Shown: one piece after another, positions 15,811 to 23,556 of the stretch
Layout of the letters: each line of letters begins with the position of its first letter
Numbering within the stretch: the stretch's first letter is position 1
NCBI GenBank assembly: GCA_028706745.1
Contig: JAQTVM010000013.1
Coordinates: forward strand, 1 to 47,309
DNA length: 47,309 nucleotides
Direction of reading: 5' to 3'
Origin: Candidatus Nanoarchaeia archaeon
Lineage (GTDB): Archaea > Nanobdellota > Nanobdellia > SCGC-AAA011-G17 > GW2011-AR17
Notes under the pieces: model-generated
The model's database searches: none
What the model was told of the DNA's origin: nothing
Seen by the model: only the letters and a program-made list of their open reading frames with translations
Translations under genes and position numbers: made by a program

Positions 15811-16060
15811 ATGCCAATATGGCAAGGGATTCTTTAAAGGCGAGTCGGCTGTTAGCATAAGAAATTCTTATAATGAGAGTTCGTTCTTAACGTGGAATGA
15901 CGAGCTTGTGCGCCCAAATAACAGAAATAGCGGTGAAGGCTTTGTAAAGATACACGGCATTGAGTCAAAAGATGCTGAAAAGGCAGTTGTGTTTGTAAGG
16001 CAGGAAGGGGTTTTAAGAAGAGTAAGGATTCCGCTGGAAGATATAGTTGAAAAGAAATAA
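15794..16060 (+). CDS. Unrecognised small protein, paralog C of the operon family
   Basis: 88 aa from ATG 15794, chosen because the SD AGGAGGGA (15781-15788) is correctly spaced and because this start gives MKYYLKC, the family N-terminus. The reading frame stays open upstream to 15749, within paralog B. The C-terminus VRIPLEDIVEKK matches the family end block. The middle is the most diverged of the three copies. Its stop lies two bases from the stop of the convergent gene at 16063. Confidence 0.68.
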   Translation: MKYYLKCQYGKGFFKGESAVSIRNSYNESSFLTWNDELVRPNNRNSGEGFVKIHGIESKDAEKAVVFVRQEGVLRRVRIPLEDIVEKK

Positions 16061-16062
16061 CC

Positions 16063-16347
16063 TTACTTGCTCTGCTTTCCTGACAGGTGTATGTGCTCTC
16101 CGTGGACATCCACGTCAAACGACTCCAGATTGTTCACAACCAGGTCATTGCCTGGCAATAAATAGCTTACATCAAGCCCCTGGATAATTATTTTGTGTAT
16201 TGCGTCAAAATCAAGAACTTCGAAAGGCGCCTCCCCTGTCTTGTGAGGGTCATTGCCGTTGAACATGCTGATAAAACAAGGCTTTACATCATCCTTATCA
16301 CCTTTCTTTCTTCCGACTATGATGCTTTTTGCCTTGTATTGTTTCAT
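16063..16347 (-). CDS. Unrecognised protein co-translated with S6e, weakly MOSC-like
   Basis: 94 aa. It overlaps the stop of the S6e gene by ATGA and so is translated with it. The stretch YLLPGNDLVVNNLESF followed by DVHGEHIHLSG resembles the barrel segment of MOSC domains (PGNL..N..., G..I.LG), but the protein is far shorter than a normal MOSC domain and lacks its usual Cys, so I do not assign it. It has no membrane segments. A small accessory of ribosomes is possible from position only. Confidence 0.6.
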   Translation of the reverse strand: MKQYKAKSIIVGRKKGDKDDVKPCFISMFNGNDPHKTGEAPFEVLDFDAIHKIIIQGLDVSYLLPGNDLVVNNLESFDVDVHGEHIHLSGKQSK

Positions 16348-16781
16348 GCTTCCTCTTTTGTTTCCTCTCCTTTCGCATCTTCTTTTGGAGCCTCTTCCTT
16401 TCCGAATAATTTTGCCAAAGAATCAGGGCCGTATTTCAGGACTTTCAAGTTTACCTGCGCTGTCTTTGCGCTGATTGTGTTTCCTGCAACAGTTTTTCTT
16501 AATCTTATGCCCTGCTCCTTATGCTTTGTGACTTTTGTTTTGATGCCGACGCCGCCTGTAAGGAGCGCTTTTCTCTTCAATGGGCCTTCCATGTCGCTTC
16601 TCATCCCGAATCCTGAATCATCAGAGCCGCCTGTGATTTCAAGCTCATATCCCGGAAGCCCTACTTCTTCGCCGTTAAGCTTCTGGTTAATCTTCATTCC
16701 GCTAAGGCTGTTCTCTGCAATCGCTTTCTGAAAGCTCTTGCCTGTCTTCGGGTCATTGACTACAATCTTAAGCTCTGCCAT
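16344..16781 (-). CDS. rps6e: 30S ribosomal protein S6e
   Basis: 145 aa. The N-terminus KIVVNDPKTGKSFQKAI and the glycine-rich GLPGYELEITGGSDDSGF, then the basic KRKALLTGGVGI and GIRLRKTVAGNTIS, are the S6e signature. An acidic tail (KEDAKGEETKEEA) extends beyond the conserved domain. It belongs to the small ribosomal subunit. The TATA box GTTTATAAAC (16805-16814) lies about 25 nt from the ATG, so the mRNA is leaderless. Confidence 0.95.
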   Translation of the reverse strand: MAELKIVVNDPKTGKSFQKAIAENSLSGMKINQKLNGEEVGLPGYELEITGGSDDSGFGMRSDMEGPLKRKALLTGGVGIKTKVTKHKEQGIRLRKTVAGNTISAKTAQVNLKVLKYGPDSLAKLFGKEEAPKEDAKGEETKEEA

Positions 16782-16850
16782 ACGTGAGAGAATTATGTGC
16801 GTTGTTTATAAACCTTTTGTTTTTCTTTTGGTATTAGGGGGAAGAAAGCC

Positions 16851-16938
16851 CATAAGGGGGCGCTCTTATAATCCCTTATAATACCTTGCGATTTCCAGCC
16901 CGAAAGCTTTTTATATATGCTTTCTTTATAGTACTATA
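16851..16938 (+). promoter_or_regulatory. Promoter and dyad operator of MNT-HEPN module 1
   Basis: A TATA box CTTTTTATATATGC at 16907-16920 places a leaderless start near the ATG at 16938. Between them is the perfect 12-bp palindrome TATAGTACTATA (16927-16938), whose last base is the A of the start codon. Farther upstream are two copies of CTTATAAT 11 bp apart (16864, 16875) and the arms ATAAGGG/CCCTTAT. A repressor bound at the dyad would block initiation; the N-terminal HTH of the encoded protein is the natural candidate. Confidence 0.6.
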
Positions 16939-17777
16939 TGGGTATTATCAAGTACCAAAAGAGTACTCTTAAGATATGGGGCTTCCTGCTGAAAGAGCCT
17001 ATGAGAAAGCGGAGCATGCAGGAAATAATCTCCCTTACAAGCACAGGAAGGACTGCCGCATTCAGGGCTGTTTCAGAGCTTAAGGAAAAAGGCATTGTGG
17101 AAGCGGCGGATAAAGGCAACCAAAAGGAGGTAAGGATAATCCCTTCTCTGCAGGCTTTCAGCATAAGGCTTATGGAGGACAGCGAGGCATACAAATCTTT
17201 AGACAAAAATGCAAAGCTTGCGATAGGCGTGTTCCTTGAATGCCTTCATACGCAGGATGCAAAAGCTGTGTTTGTTTTCGGCTCTGTGCTTTCAGGCAAG
17301 CCTTACAATGATATTGACATTGCAATTGTATATAAGGACAAGATTGATCGTGACAGGATTTTATGGGCGCGGACAGCGGCAGAAGTTGTGTCGGAAAAGC
17401 CGATAAATGTGCATTTCAACAACAGCGAGCTTAACAGCCAGCTCAACGGCATTTGCGTGAGGGGATTTGAATATTATGTTTCGCTCTTCACTGAAAAGAG
17501 AAGGCTTTTTGAGCAGTACAGCGAGGCGCTCAAATGGATTGATTCAGCGTCAAACAACATCAGGGACAAGTCGCTTTTTGCCAATTGCCTTGAATCCGCC
17601 TTATTGAACCTTGCTTTTTGCTTCTGTATCATGCAAAACATCGCTTATTCGACAAAAAATGATGTTTTGAAAATTTTCCGGAAAAATCACGGCAACCTTT
17701 TTAAGGCAAAAGGGGCAAACAAAATGGAATTGCTGAAAAAGGCGGCTGTTGAGATTGGGAAAACAATATATTCGTGA
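16938..17777 (+). CDS. HTH-nucleotidyltransferase (MNT) of MNT-HEPN module 1
   Basis: 279 aa. An N-terminal winged helix (about 10-75: SMQEIISLTSTGRTAAFRAV, then ELKEKGIVEAADKGNQK) is fused to a minimal nucleotidyltransferase fold with FVFGSVLSGKPYNDIDIAIV, the GS-x-DxD signature for metal and NTP binding. A C-terminal helical region of about 110 residues follows. In known MNT-HEPN pairs the nucleotidyltransferase is the antitoxin that AMPylates or otherwise neutralises the HEPN partner. The HEPN gene overlaps its 3' end by 29 bases. The HTH and the dyad before the gene suggest autoregulation. Confidence 0.82.
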   Translation: MGIIKYQKSTLKIWGFLLKEPMRKRSMQEIISLTSTGRTAAFRAVSELKEKGIVEAADKGNQKEVRIIPSLQAFSIRLMEDSEAYKSLDKNAKLAIGVFLECLHTQDAKAVFVFGSVLSGKPYNDIDIAIVYKDKIDRDRILWARTAAEVVSEKPINVHFNNSELNSQLNGICVRGFEYYVSLFTEKRRLFEQYSEALKWIDSASNNIRDKSLFANCLESALLNLAFCFCIMQNIAYSTKNDVLKIFRKNHGNLFKAKGANKMELLKKAAVEIGKTIYS

Positions 17778-18135
17778 CTGGGAAAGGGCGGAAGGTTTTC
17801 TTAAGGCTGCAGAATCAAACCTAAGGCTTAATGACTACAGGACAGCTGCAAACAGGGAATATTTTGCGTGCGAATCAGCTGTGTGCGCAGTGCTGAAGCT
17901 TAAGGGGATAGCTGTGCGCAGGGAGCACAAGGACATATGGGTGAAATCAGCTTTCATAAGCCAGAATGCAAAATCGCTTTTGCGCGAGCTTTATGACTTG
18001 AGGCTGCAGGCTGATTATGGAAAGGCATCTGTTATAACGCCGCTTTCTTATGATATTGCGGAAGAGTATCTTGAGAAGGTTAAGGAATTTATTGGAATTC
18101 TTGGAAAAGAGGCAGGCATATTACATGGATTATAA
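17749..18135 (+). CDS. HEPN-domain protein of MNT-HEPN module 1
   Basis: 128 aa from TTG 17749; TTG 17755 is also possible and no ATG lies nearby. Helical throughout: RDWERAEGFLKAAESNLR, YRTAANREYFACESAVCAVLK and EEYLEKVKEFIGIL. The conserved fourth-helix motif reads YDLRLQADYG. This is the HEPN position where active toxins have Rx4-6H, but here a D-Y-G follows the Arg and no His is present. It may be a non-nuclease HEPN or a variant active site. It overlaps the MNT gene and reads into the following gene by 11 bases. Confidence 0.8.
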   Translation: MRLGKQYIRDWERAEGFLKAAESNLRLNDYRTAANREYFACESAVCAVLKLKGIAVRREHKDIWVKSAFISQNAKSLLRELYDLRLQADYGKASVITPLSYDIAEEYLEKVKEFIGILGKEAGILHGL

Positions 18136-18499
18136 GCAAAATTCCATTAATATTCATCTAATGCAGGAAGACGATATTGAAGAAATTAAAAAGAAGCTGA
18201 AATCCTACAAAGAGGAAGACATTGAATTTAACGAGCCGCATTTCACGCAGCAATTAATCCTTCGGGAAGGCAGCAGGAAAGAGGTAATAAGGCATTTACT
18301 GAATCCGGAGAGCTTGGTATATTCTTATCCTGAAAAAGGCAAATACGGCGATATCAAGCACTGCCTATTGTTTAAGATAAGCAACAGCAGGACGATGAAA
18401 ATCCCTGTGATATTTGACAGGAATTCCAAGAAAGGCTTATATATCATAACCTACATAATGACATACAGGCATTGGAAGAAAGTGGCATGGAGGAACTGA
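18125..18499 (+). CDS. DUF4258-like protein, possible toxin paired with DUF2283
   Basis: 124 aa from ATG 18125; the frame stays open upstream but within the HEPN gene. The pattern HFTQQLILREGSRKEVIRHL followed by NPESLVYSYPEKG and a C-terminal YIITYIMTYRHWKK resembles DUF4258, a RelE/BrnT-like small fold: a His, a Rx2-3G segment, an LxxPE motif and final strands. In other genomes such proteins are found next to DUF2283, as here, where the next start overlaps the stop (TGATG). A toxin role is inferred from fold and pairing. Confidence 0.62.
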   Translation: MDYKQNSINIHLMQEDDIEEIKKKLKSYKEEDIEFNEPHFTQQLILREGSRKEVIRHLLNPESLVYSYPEKGKYGDIKHCLLFKISNSRTMKIPVIFDRNSKKGLYIITYIMTYRHWKKVAWRN

Positions 18500-18855
18500 T
18501 GGCAAAACTGGTATCTTACGACAAAGAGAATGACATTCTTGTCATACACAACGGGTTTTCAGCCAATGAGAAGTTTAAGGGCAATATAGATGCAGGAGAC
18601 CTGATTCTGGACATGTCAACAGAAGGAAGGGTGAGGGGAATTGAAGTGCTGAATGCAACGAGCTTTTTTAAGGAATTTGAAATAGGCAGGAAAGCGCTTG
18701 AAAACCTTTCTGAGGCAAGGTTTAATGCTATTGTAAAGCCGACGAGCATACTCATAGCAATAATGATAAAAGGGAAGAATATGCAGGAGATGCCTGCGAA
18801 GATAGCAGTGCCCATTGAAGTGCCTGTAAGAAGAAAATCTCCGCAAAGGTTATAA
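18499..18855 (+). CDS. DUF2283-family protein, possible antitoxin
   Basis: 118 aa from the ATG that overlaps the preceding stop (TGATG); an in-frame ATG at 18487 is an alternative. YDKENDILVIHNG, LILDMSTEGRVRGIEVLNAT and a following helix are the DUF2283 core (YD...D.L.I, D....G.VVGIEIL.AS). The C-terminal extension (ISEARFNAIV and beyond, to PVRRKSPQRL) is unusual. It ends the four-gene run that starts with MNT-HEPN module 1, so the run may be one defence-type operon. Confidence 0.72.
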   Translation: MAKLVSYDKENDILVIHNGFSANEKFKGNIDAGDLILDMSTEGRVRGIEVLNATSFFKEFEIGRKALENLSEARFNAIVKPTSILIAIMIKGKNMQEMPAKIAVPIEVPVRRKSPQRL

Positions 18856-18943
18856 TAATAGGCTAAACATAAGAATATGCTTTTTCCAACCGCCTTCTTT
18901 GCCATAAAAAAGTATTTAAGTATAACACTTCTTTTTAACTGCT

Positions 18944-20413
18944 ATGGCAGAAGAGAAGGAGCAGAAGGGAATAACTGTGAAGAAAGCGGATGATTTCTCT
19001 GAATGGTATTCCCAGCTGGTGCAGAAAGCTGAACTGGCTGACTTAAGATACAACCTGAAGGGATTTGTATGCTATATGCCCTGGGCTGTGATTTCAATCA
19101 AAAAGATGTATGAGAAGTATGAGAAACTGCTTGAGAAGAACGGGCACCTTCCTTTGATTATGCCTTCACTGATTCCTGAATCAAATTTTCATTTGGAAGC
19201 GTCGCATGTTGAGGGATTTACTCCGGAAGTCTTCTGGGTTACAGAAGCAGGCAACGGGGATAAGTTTGAAGAGCGATTGGCATTAAGGCCGACAAGCGAG
19301 ACTGCGTTGTACAAGATGTACAGCATGTGGATTAGGAGCTACAAGGACCTGCCTTTCAAGAGGTACCAGTCGTGCCAGGTATGGAGATACGAGGGAAAGG
19401 CAACAAGGCCATTCTTCCGCGCAAGGGAATTTCACTGGATTGAGGCGCATAACGTGTTTGCAACTGAAGAGGATGCCCGAAAGCAAATTCTTGAGGACAT
19501 GGAGATGACTTACCAGATGCTTGAGCAGGAATTCTCAATACCAATCATATTTTTTGAACGCCCGCAGTGGGATAAGTTTGCAGGCGCTGTCTCAACTTAT
19601 GCGGCAGACGCATTGACTGAATCAGGAAAAGTTATTCAGCTGCCTTCAACGCATTTATTGGGCACTAACTTTTCAAAGCCTTTTAATGTGAAGTTTGTTG
19701 ACAAGGATGCTTCTGAGAAGTACGGGTTCATTACCTGCTACGGGCCTGCAATAAGCAGGATTTACGGCGCGATGGTTTCAATACTCGGAGATGACAAAGG
19801 AATGATACTGCCTTTTGACCTTGCTCCTGTGCAAATAGTTATTGTGCCGATACTCTTCAAGGGCTCAAAGGAAAAAGTTCTTGAGAAGTGCGAGGAAGCA
19901 GAGGCTTTGCTGAAAGGAATGTATTCTGTACGGCTTGACGCAAGGGATGACATGAGCGCCGGTGAGAAGTTCAGCGAATGGGAAATGAAAGGGGTTCCGT
20001 TCAGGATTGAAATAGGGCCAAAGGATGTTGATACTGGTGTTGCTGTTGTAGTTAACAGGTTTACAAAAGAGAAAAAGGCAGTTGACATGAAGCAGCTTGG
20101 AAGATATATTGACGATGCTGCAAGGAATTACACAAGGCACCTGAAAGAGAAGAAATTGCTTGACTTCAGCAGCCTTATACAGAAGTGCGAGACTTTGGAT
20201 GAAGCCAAGAATGCAATTGAGAACAAGAAGATTGTATGCTGCGGATTCTGCTCAGTTGACATGGAAGGGGCAAATTGCGCTGAAACCATTGAAAAGGACT
20301 TTGGGGCTTTTGTAAGAGGCAGGAAAGTTACTGATGAGAAGAACCATTTCTCAAGCTGCATTGTCTGCGGCAAGAAGGCAAAAGAGACTGTTTATATAGC
20401 GAAAAGCTATTAA
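18944..20413 (+). CDS. proS: Prolyl-tRNA synthetase, archaeal/eukaryotic type
   Basis: 489 aa. Class II motif 2 is seen in YQSCQVWRYEGKATRPFFRAREFHWIE (parts YQSCQVWRYE and RPFFRAREFHWIEAH) after the proline-binding RPTSETALYKMY. Motif 3 lies in CYGPAISRIYGAMVSILGDD. An anticodon-binding domain follows (VQIVIVPILF and GVPFRIEIGPKD). The C-terminal zinc-binding domain has CCGFCSVDMEGANCAE and CIVCGKKAKE, and the protein ends in the conserved Tyr. It charges tRNA-Pro. TATA box AAGTATTTAAG at 18910-18920 lies about 25-30 nt before the ATG. Confidence 0.96.
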   Translation: MAEEKEQKGITVKKADDFSEWYSQLVQKAELADLRYNLKGFVCYMPWAVISIKKMYEKYEKLLEKNGHLPLIMPSLIPESNFHLEASHVEGFTPEVFWVTEAGNGDKFEERLALRPTSETALYKMYSMWIRSYKDLPFKRYQSCQVWRYEGKATRPFFRAREFHWIEAHNVFATEEDARKQILEDMEMTYQMLEQEFSIPIIFFERPQWDKFAGAVSTYAADALTESGKVIQLPSTHLLGTNFSKPFNVKFVDKDASEKYGFITCYGPAISRIYGAMVSILGDDKGMILPFDLAPVQIVIVPILFKGSKEKVLEKCEEAEALLKGMYSVRLDARDDMSAGEKFSEWEMKGVPFRIEIGPKDVDTGVAVVVNRFTKEKKAVDMKQLGRYIDDAARNYTRHLKEKKLLDFSSLIQKCETLDEAKNAIENKKIVCCGFCSVDMEGANCAETIEKDFGAFVRGRKVTDEKNHFSSCIVCGKKAKETVYIAKSY

Positions 20414-20433
20414 AAAATAAAATAAAAAAGGAA

Positions 20434-21123
20434 TTACTTCCTTTTCTTGACTGCTTTTTTCGGCTTTGCTTCGGCTGTTTTCTTCTCAGGCATTTCAATG
20501 CCGGCAAATGCTTCTGCAATCAAGCTTAATCCTGTGATGCCTGCTATGAATGAAGCTGCAGCGCTTCCGACATACGGGATGAAGTTAAGCAATGCTCCCA
20601 ACAGCATGGAATAAAGTATGAACAACAGCCATGCCATTGCATATTGCGATTTGAATGCTTTCCTGAACACAGAGCCGAGGCTGAAAGCGTCCCCGAATTT
20701 TCCCCTGATAAAATGCATTATTGCAGAAGGGGTTATGTAAAGCGCGATAAGCGCTAAAATACCGCCGGCAGCCATTCCTGATAAGGCGGTTGTTGTAAGC
20801 ACTCCTGCTATGTCGGGAATCTGCCCTGCTATCAATGAAGGTATTGAGGTTTTCATTGCAGGCCAAAGGAATACGGCTCCAAGGATTAAGGCAGGCATGA
20901 AATACAGCGCTTCAATTACAATTGACAAAAGCCCTTTTACAAACAAGTCGCCCCAGTTGTCCCATTCAGGCAGAGCTTGTTCTTTCTTCATGGCTCTTTT
21001 TGCAGTTTCAAGCATATAGCCCATTGAAAAGAAATTTATTACAGGGAATATGCTCAATAGAATGCCTATTAGCAGTTTTTTTACGTCTGTGAAAGGTTTT
21101 TTGAAATTGGTTTCGAAGTCCAT
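20434..21123 (-). CDS. DUF4013-type membrane protein
   Basis: 229 aa. The N-terminus FETNFKKPFTDVKKLLIGILLSIFPVINFFSMGYMLETAKRA (parts PFTDVKKLL and INFFSMGYMLETAKRA) followed by LPEWDNWGDLFVKGL is the DUF4013 pattern. There are about five membrane segments and a basic tail (KPKKAVKKRK). Function is unknown. It is convergent with proS; the 20-bp spacer is an A-rich run on the plus strand, giving a T-rich tract that can stop transcription of this gene. Confidence 0.8.
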   Translation of the reverse strand: MDFETNFKKPFTDVKKLLIGILLSIFPVINFFSMGYMLETAKRAMKKEQALPEWDNWGDLFVKGLLSIVIEALYFMPALILGAVFLWPAMKTSIPSLIAGQIPDIAGVLTTTALSGMAAGGILALIALYITPSAIMHFIRGKFGDAFSLGSVFRKAFKSQYAMAWLLFILYSMLLGALLNFIPYVGSAAASFIAGITGLSLIAEAFAGIEMPEKKTAEAKPKKAVKKRK

Positions 21124-21216
21124 GCATATTTTATCTGCTTTTTGCTATTTAACCATTGTGTTTTACCCGTTCAGTTAATACACTTGTTTAAATACTCAGA
21201 AACCCCTTAATTTAAG

Positions 21217-22035
21217 GTGAGCCTTGAGAGGAAAGTCAGGCTTGTAACCAGAAACACATGCAGTGAATTCTCACCCAAGAAAAGAGGGTTATATGTCCTT
21301 GTTGGCGTTCCGCCTGATTTGAACGGCGATGAAACTTATGAGGAAAGGCAGGATGTTGCGGATGCCATTTCAAGAAAAGGATTTAATGTATCAGAAGTGA
21401 ACTGCCACTGGCCGCGCGATAAGTATGTGTGGTTTAAAAATTCTTATGTGCACAGCCATCCTTATTATGATGAGGGCGGGTGTTTTGTCCTTGGAAAAAC
21501 ATACTTTGTTGCGTCTGCTGACAAGGAAAGATATTGGGATTACAGGATAAGAAGGGTAAAGCAGATGGATACAATCGAAAACAAGCTGAAAGAGATTCAT
21601 AATTCTGACTTTTACATGATACCTTCATTAAGAAGAAGGGGATGCGACCCTGAGATACACCTGGATTTGTCAATTTCAATAATCGAATCAAGAAACCTTA
21701 TGCTTGTTGATGAAAGGCATTACAGGCAGCAGAAAAGGATTTTTGAAAAGATTGCATATGAAAGAAGCCAGAAGGTTGTTTCAGTTAATTGCGGGGATGA
21801 AGCAAATCTCTGGCCCATGAATATACTTATTCTTGATTACAGGGGAAAAACAACGGCTGTTGCAAACGCAAACTGCAAAAAAGTATTGAAAGTGCTGAAC
21901 AAATACGATATTGACTTAATCACGGTGCCGATAAGGCGCCTTCCTTCTCTTGGCGGCTCAATAAGGTGCATAACAAACACAGTTGAATGCCTTTCTGTCT
22001 ATAATAAAATCAAAAGCTCGGTTGAAGGAAGATAA
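21217..22035 (+). CDS. Pentein-fold guanidino-group hydrolase or transferase (deiminase-like)
   Basis: 272 aa from GTG 21217; TATA box GTTTAAATAC at 21186-21195 suits a leaderless start there. The motifs match the agmatine/arginine deiminase superfamily: HWPRDKY (Asp68), DEGGCFVLG (like the EGGN loop), EIHLDLSI (His148) and the C-terminal GGSIRCITNT with catalytic Cys251. Together these give the Cys-His-Asp active site of penteins. The substrate could be agmatine, arginine, a methylarginine or another guanidine. The protein is shorter than agmatine deiminase (about 350 aa). It stands alone and is followed by a hairpin terminator. Confidence 0.78.
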   Translation: MSLERKVRLVTRNTCSEFSPKKRGLYVLVGVPPDLNGDETYEERQDVADAISRKGFNVSEVNCHWPRDKYVWFKNSYVHSHPYYDEGGCFVLGKTYFVASADKERYWDYRIRRVKQMDTIENKLKEIHNSDFYMIPSLRRRGCDPEIHLDLSISIIESRNLMLVDERHYRQQKRIFEKIAYERSQKVVSVNCGDEANLWPMNILILDYRGKTTAVANANCKKVLKVLNKYDIDLITVPIRRLPSLGGSIRCITNTVECLSVYNKIKSSVEGR

Positions 22036-22052
22036 TTTTAGAATAAAAAATT

Positions 22053-22070
22053 GGGCTTTTTTCAAAGCCC
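22053..22070. terminator. Bidirectional hairpin terminator
   Basis: GGGCTTT-TTTC-AAAGCCC, a perfect seven-base stem with a four-base loop. On the minus strand it is followed by AATTTTTTATT, a good uridine-rich tract, after the small acidic gene. On the plus strand it follows the pentein gene, with a weaker T-run at 22086-22093. Confidence 0.6.
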
Positions 22071-22105
22071 GAATGAATATTTGCTGTTTTTTTCAGGAGA
22101 CTTTC

Positions 22106-22216
22106 TTATTCGTCCCCCTCGTCGTCAATGCCTTCGTCATCTAATCCGTCATCTTCGATGTCATCCATTCCGTCGTCGTCTTCGCTTTCCTCTTCATACA
22201 TTGTGTGGTACTTCAT
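22106..22216 (-). CDS. 36-residue highly acidic protein
   Basis: The minus strand encodes MKYHTMYEEESEDDDGMDD and continues to a second acidic run ending GIDDEGDE. Asp and Glu make up more than half of the residues. The SD AGGAGG (22226-22231) is correctly placed before the ATG at 22216, and a hairpin terminator follows at 22053-22070, so it is a real transcription unit. Such proteins can bind metal or basic proteins, or act as DNA mimics; none of these is demonstrated. The plus-strand Ser-rich and Pro-rich frames are shadows of this gene. Confidence 0.65.
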   Translation of the reverse strand: MKYHTMYEEESEDDDGMDDIEDDGLDDEGIDDEGDE

Positions 22217-22378
22217 TCAGACAACCTCCTTGTTCTCCCGCATTTGCCTGCGGAATAAACCCAATAATGCGCCTAACTTCTATTTAAACTTATCGATTTT
22301 TGAAAAGGGCAACATTTTTATAGTAAGATAACCGCTATTTAAAGAAGGCAGAAGTGCCTGAATAAACGAGGTGATACT

Positions 22379-22573
22379 ATGGCAATGGAAGATCAGATGA
22401 TAATCGTGATGTACATAATGCTTGGAGCAGTGGCTGCAATGCTTTATGCATTAAGAAGAATCTTTATGCTTGAGAAGAAAATCTTAAGCCTTGAATCAGT
22501 CATATTAAGGCTTGAGCAGTCGCTTGTAGGCAAAAAGAAAGAGCCTGTTGTTGGCAAGAAAAAGAAGAAGTAA
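22379..22573 (+). CDS. Small single-pass membrane protein with coiled coil
   Basis: 64 aa. One membrane segment (MIIVMYIMLGAVAAMLYAL) is followed by a short coiled-coil-like helix (LEKKILSLESVILRLEQSL) and a very basic tail (KKKEPVVGKKKKK), giving N-out, C-in topology. The start has an AGGTGA SD about six bases upstream. A TATA-like TTTTTATAG is at 22316-22324. Such small proteins are common in DPANN archaea, but their function is unknown. Confidence 0.7.
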   Translation: MAMEDQMIIVMYIMLGAVAAMLYALRRIFMLEKKILSLESVILRLEQSLVGKKKEPVVGKKKKK

Positions 22574-22576
22574 AAT

Positions 22577-22612
22577 CAGCCTGCAGCAAGCAGCCGGCTT
22601 TCTTATTTTAAT
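22577..22612 (+). terminator. Hairpin terminator after the 64-aa gene
   Basis: The stem AGCC/GGCT with inner TGC/GCA around AGCAA (22578-22599) is followed by TTCTTATTTT and more T-rich sequence. It also separates this gene from the convergent peptidase gene. Confidence 0.45.
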
Positions 22613-23556
22613 TTTTTAATCAGGTATTCGGCAGGTTGGGGGCTTTTTATTATTTCCCTGTATATTTTCTTTCCGTGCTTGGCTTCAGCGACAAGGAAGG
22701 CGGCTATGCCCGGGTAATGCTCCACGTTTCTTTCCATGCAGGTTTTCCTGTGCCTTTCACCTTCTTTAATTAATTTGATTGTTTGCATCAAGCCTTCTGA
22801 AAGATATGAGCTTCCTGTTCTTAGGGCAATGAGATTTCCGCTTTCAAATGCATATTCTCTTGCAGAGGCATTTCCCAATGGATAAGCCATTCCTTCCAAT
22901 AGCACCTTATTGTATTTCCAGCTCATTGAATATTTGAATGCATACTGCGCATGGTGTATGTATTCGTGCGCAACAACCTCGGGAACAAAATAAGGGTTTA
23001 TGTTATGCAGCGTGATTTCCTTTTTGTCTGCATCATACTTCCCGGGATGCCTGAACACAAGGTGCCTGTTCTCAAATACCGGCGGCCTGTCTGTTTCTAT
23101 TCCAAGCATTCCTTTTACAATTTCAGACATTTCATCAAACCACTCAGGACCCCGCCTTAAGAACGGCTTGTTGTCAATTATTCGATTTTCGCGCTTTTTT
23201 GAATTAAAGTAATGTGCCATCTCTTCAATGCATTCTGTATTTTCATTGGAAGAAAGGGATTCTATGAGCGCTGAATAAAGTAGGATTGTATTGGCTTTAA
23301 TGTGCTGCCATTCATTATACCTGAAATTGTCGTCTTCCTTGTAATCGCTGATATACTTCTCAAGGGCTTTGCTTCTTTTGAGAAAAATCCGCTTTTCCTT
23401 TGGTATTGGCTTAATTCTCTCTTCAAGATTTGCTGTTATCCTGCCTTTATCCATTGCATTTGTGCAATAGGCGGCTTCTTTAAATGCTTTTTGCAGGTTC
23501 TTGCTTTTTTCCTGTTTCGAAAAGGTTAAAAAGACACAGGCATACATTATCAGCAT
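22603..23556 (-). CDS. Gluzincin-like zinc metalloprotease, membrane-anchored or secreted
   Basis: 317 aa from ATG 23556 (ATG 23547 is also possible). The open frame continues upstream but that part is a shadow of the opposite gene. The zinc motif HEYIHHAQ (HExxH) is followed about 25 residues on by EGMAYPLG, which can give the third Glu ligand. The first residues (MLIMYACVFLTF) form a hydrophobic segment that could be a signal or anchor. The middle is helical with no known domain. It probably acts on peptides or envelope proteins. Its start codon overlaps that of the divergent gene at 23555. Confidence 0.7.
   Translation of the reverse strand: MLIMYACVFLTFSKQEKSKNLQKAFKEAAYCTNAMDKGRITANLEERIKPIPKEKRIFLKRSKALEKYISDYKEDDNFRYNEWQHIKANTILLYSALIESLSSNENTECIEEMAHYFNSKKRENRIIDNKPFLRRGPEWFDEMSEIVKGMLGIETDRPPVFENRHLVFRHPGKYDADKKEITLHNINPYFVPEVVAHEYIHHAQYAFKYSMSWKYNKVLLEGMAYPLGNASAREYAFESGNLIALRTGSSYLSEGLMQTIKLIKEGERHRKTCMERNVEHYPGIAAFLVAEAKHGKKIYREIIKSPQPAEYLIKKLK

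Noticed and set aside
16063-16347. Assignment of the S6e-linked gene as a MOSC protein
   Set aside because: Only one short segment resembles the domain; length and key Cys are missing, so I left it unnamed.
22051-22331. Two plus-strand frames rich in Ser/Pro or Arg/Phe
   Set aside because: They are shadows of the minus-strand acidic gene at 22106-22216; Ser-rich translation is the complement of its Asp/Glu codons.
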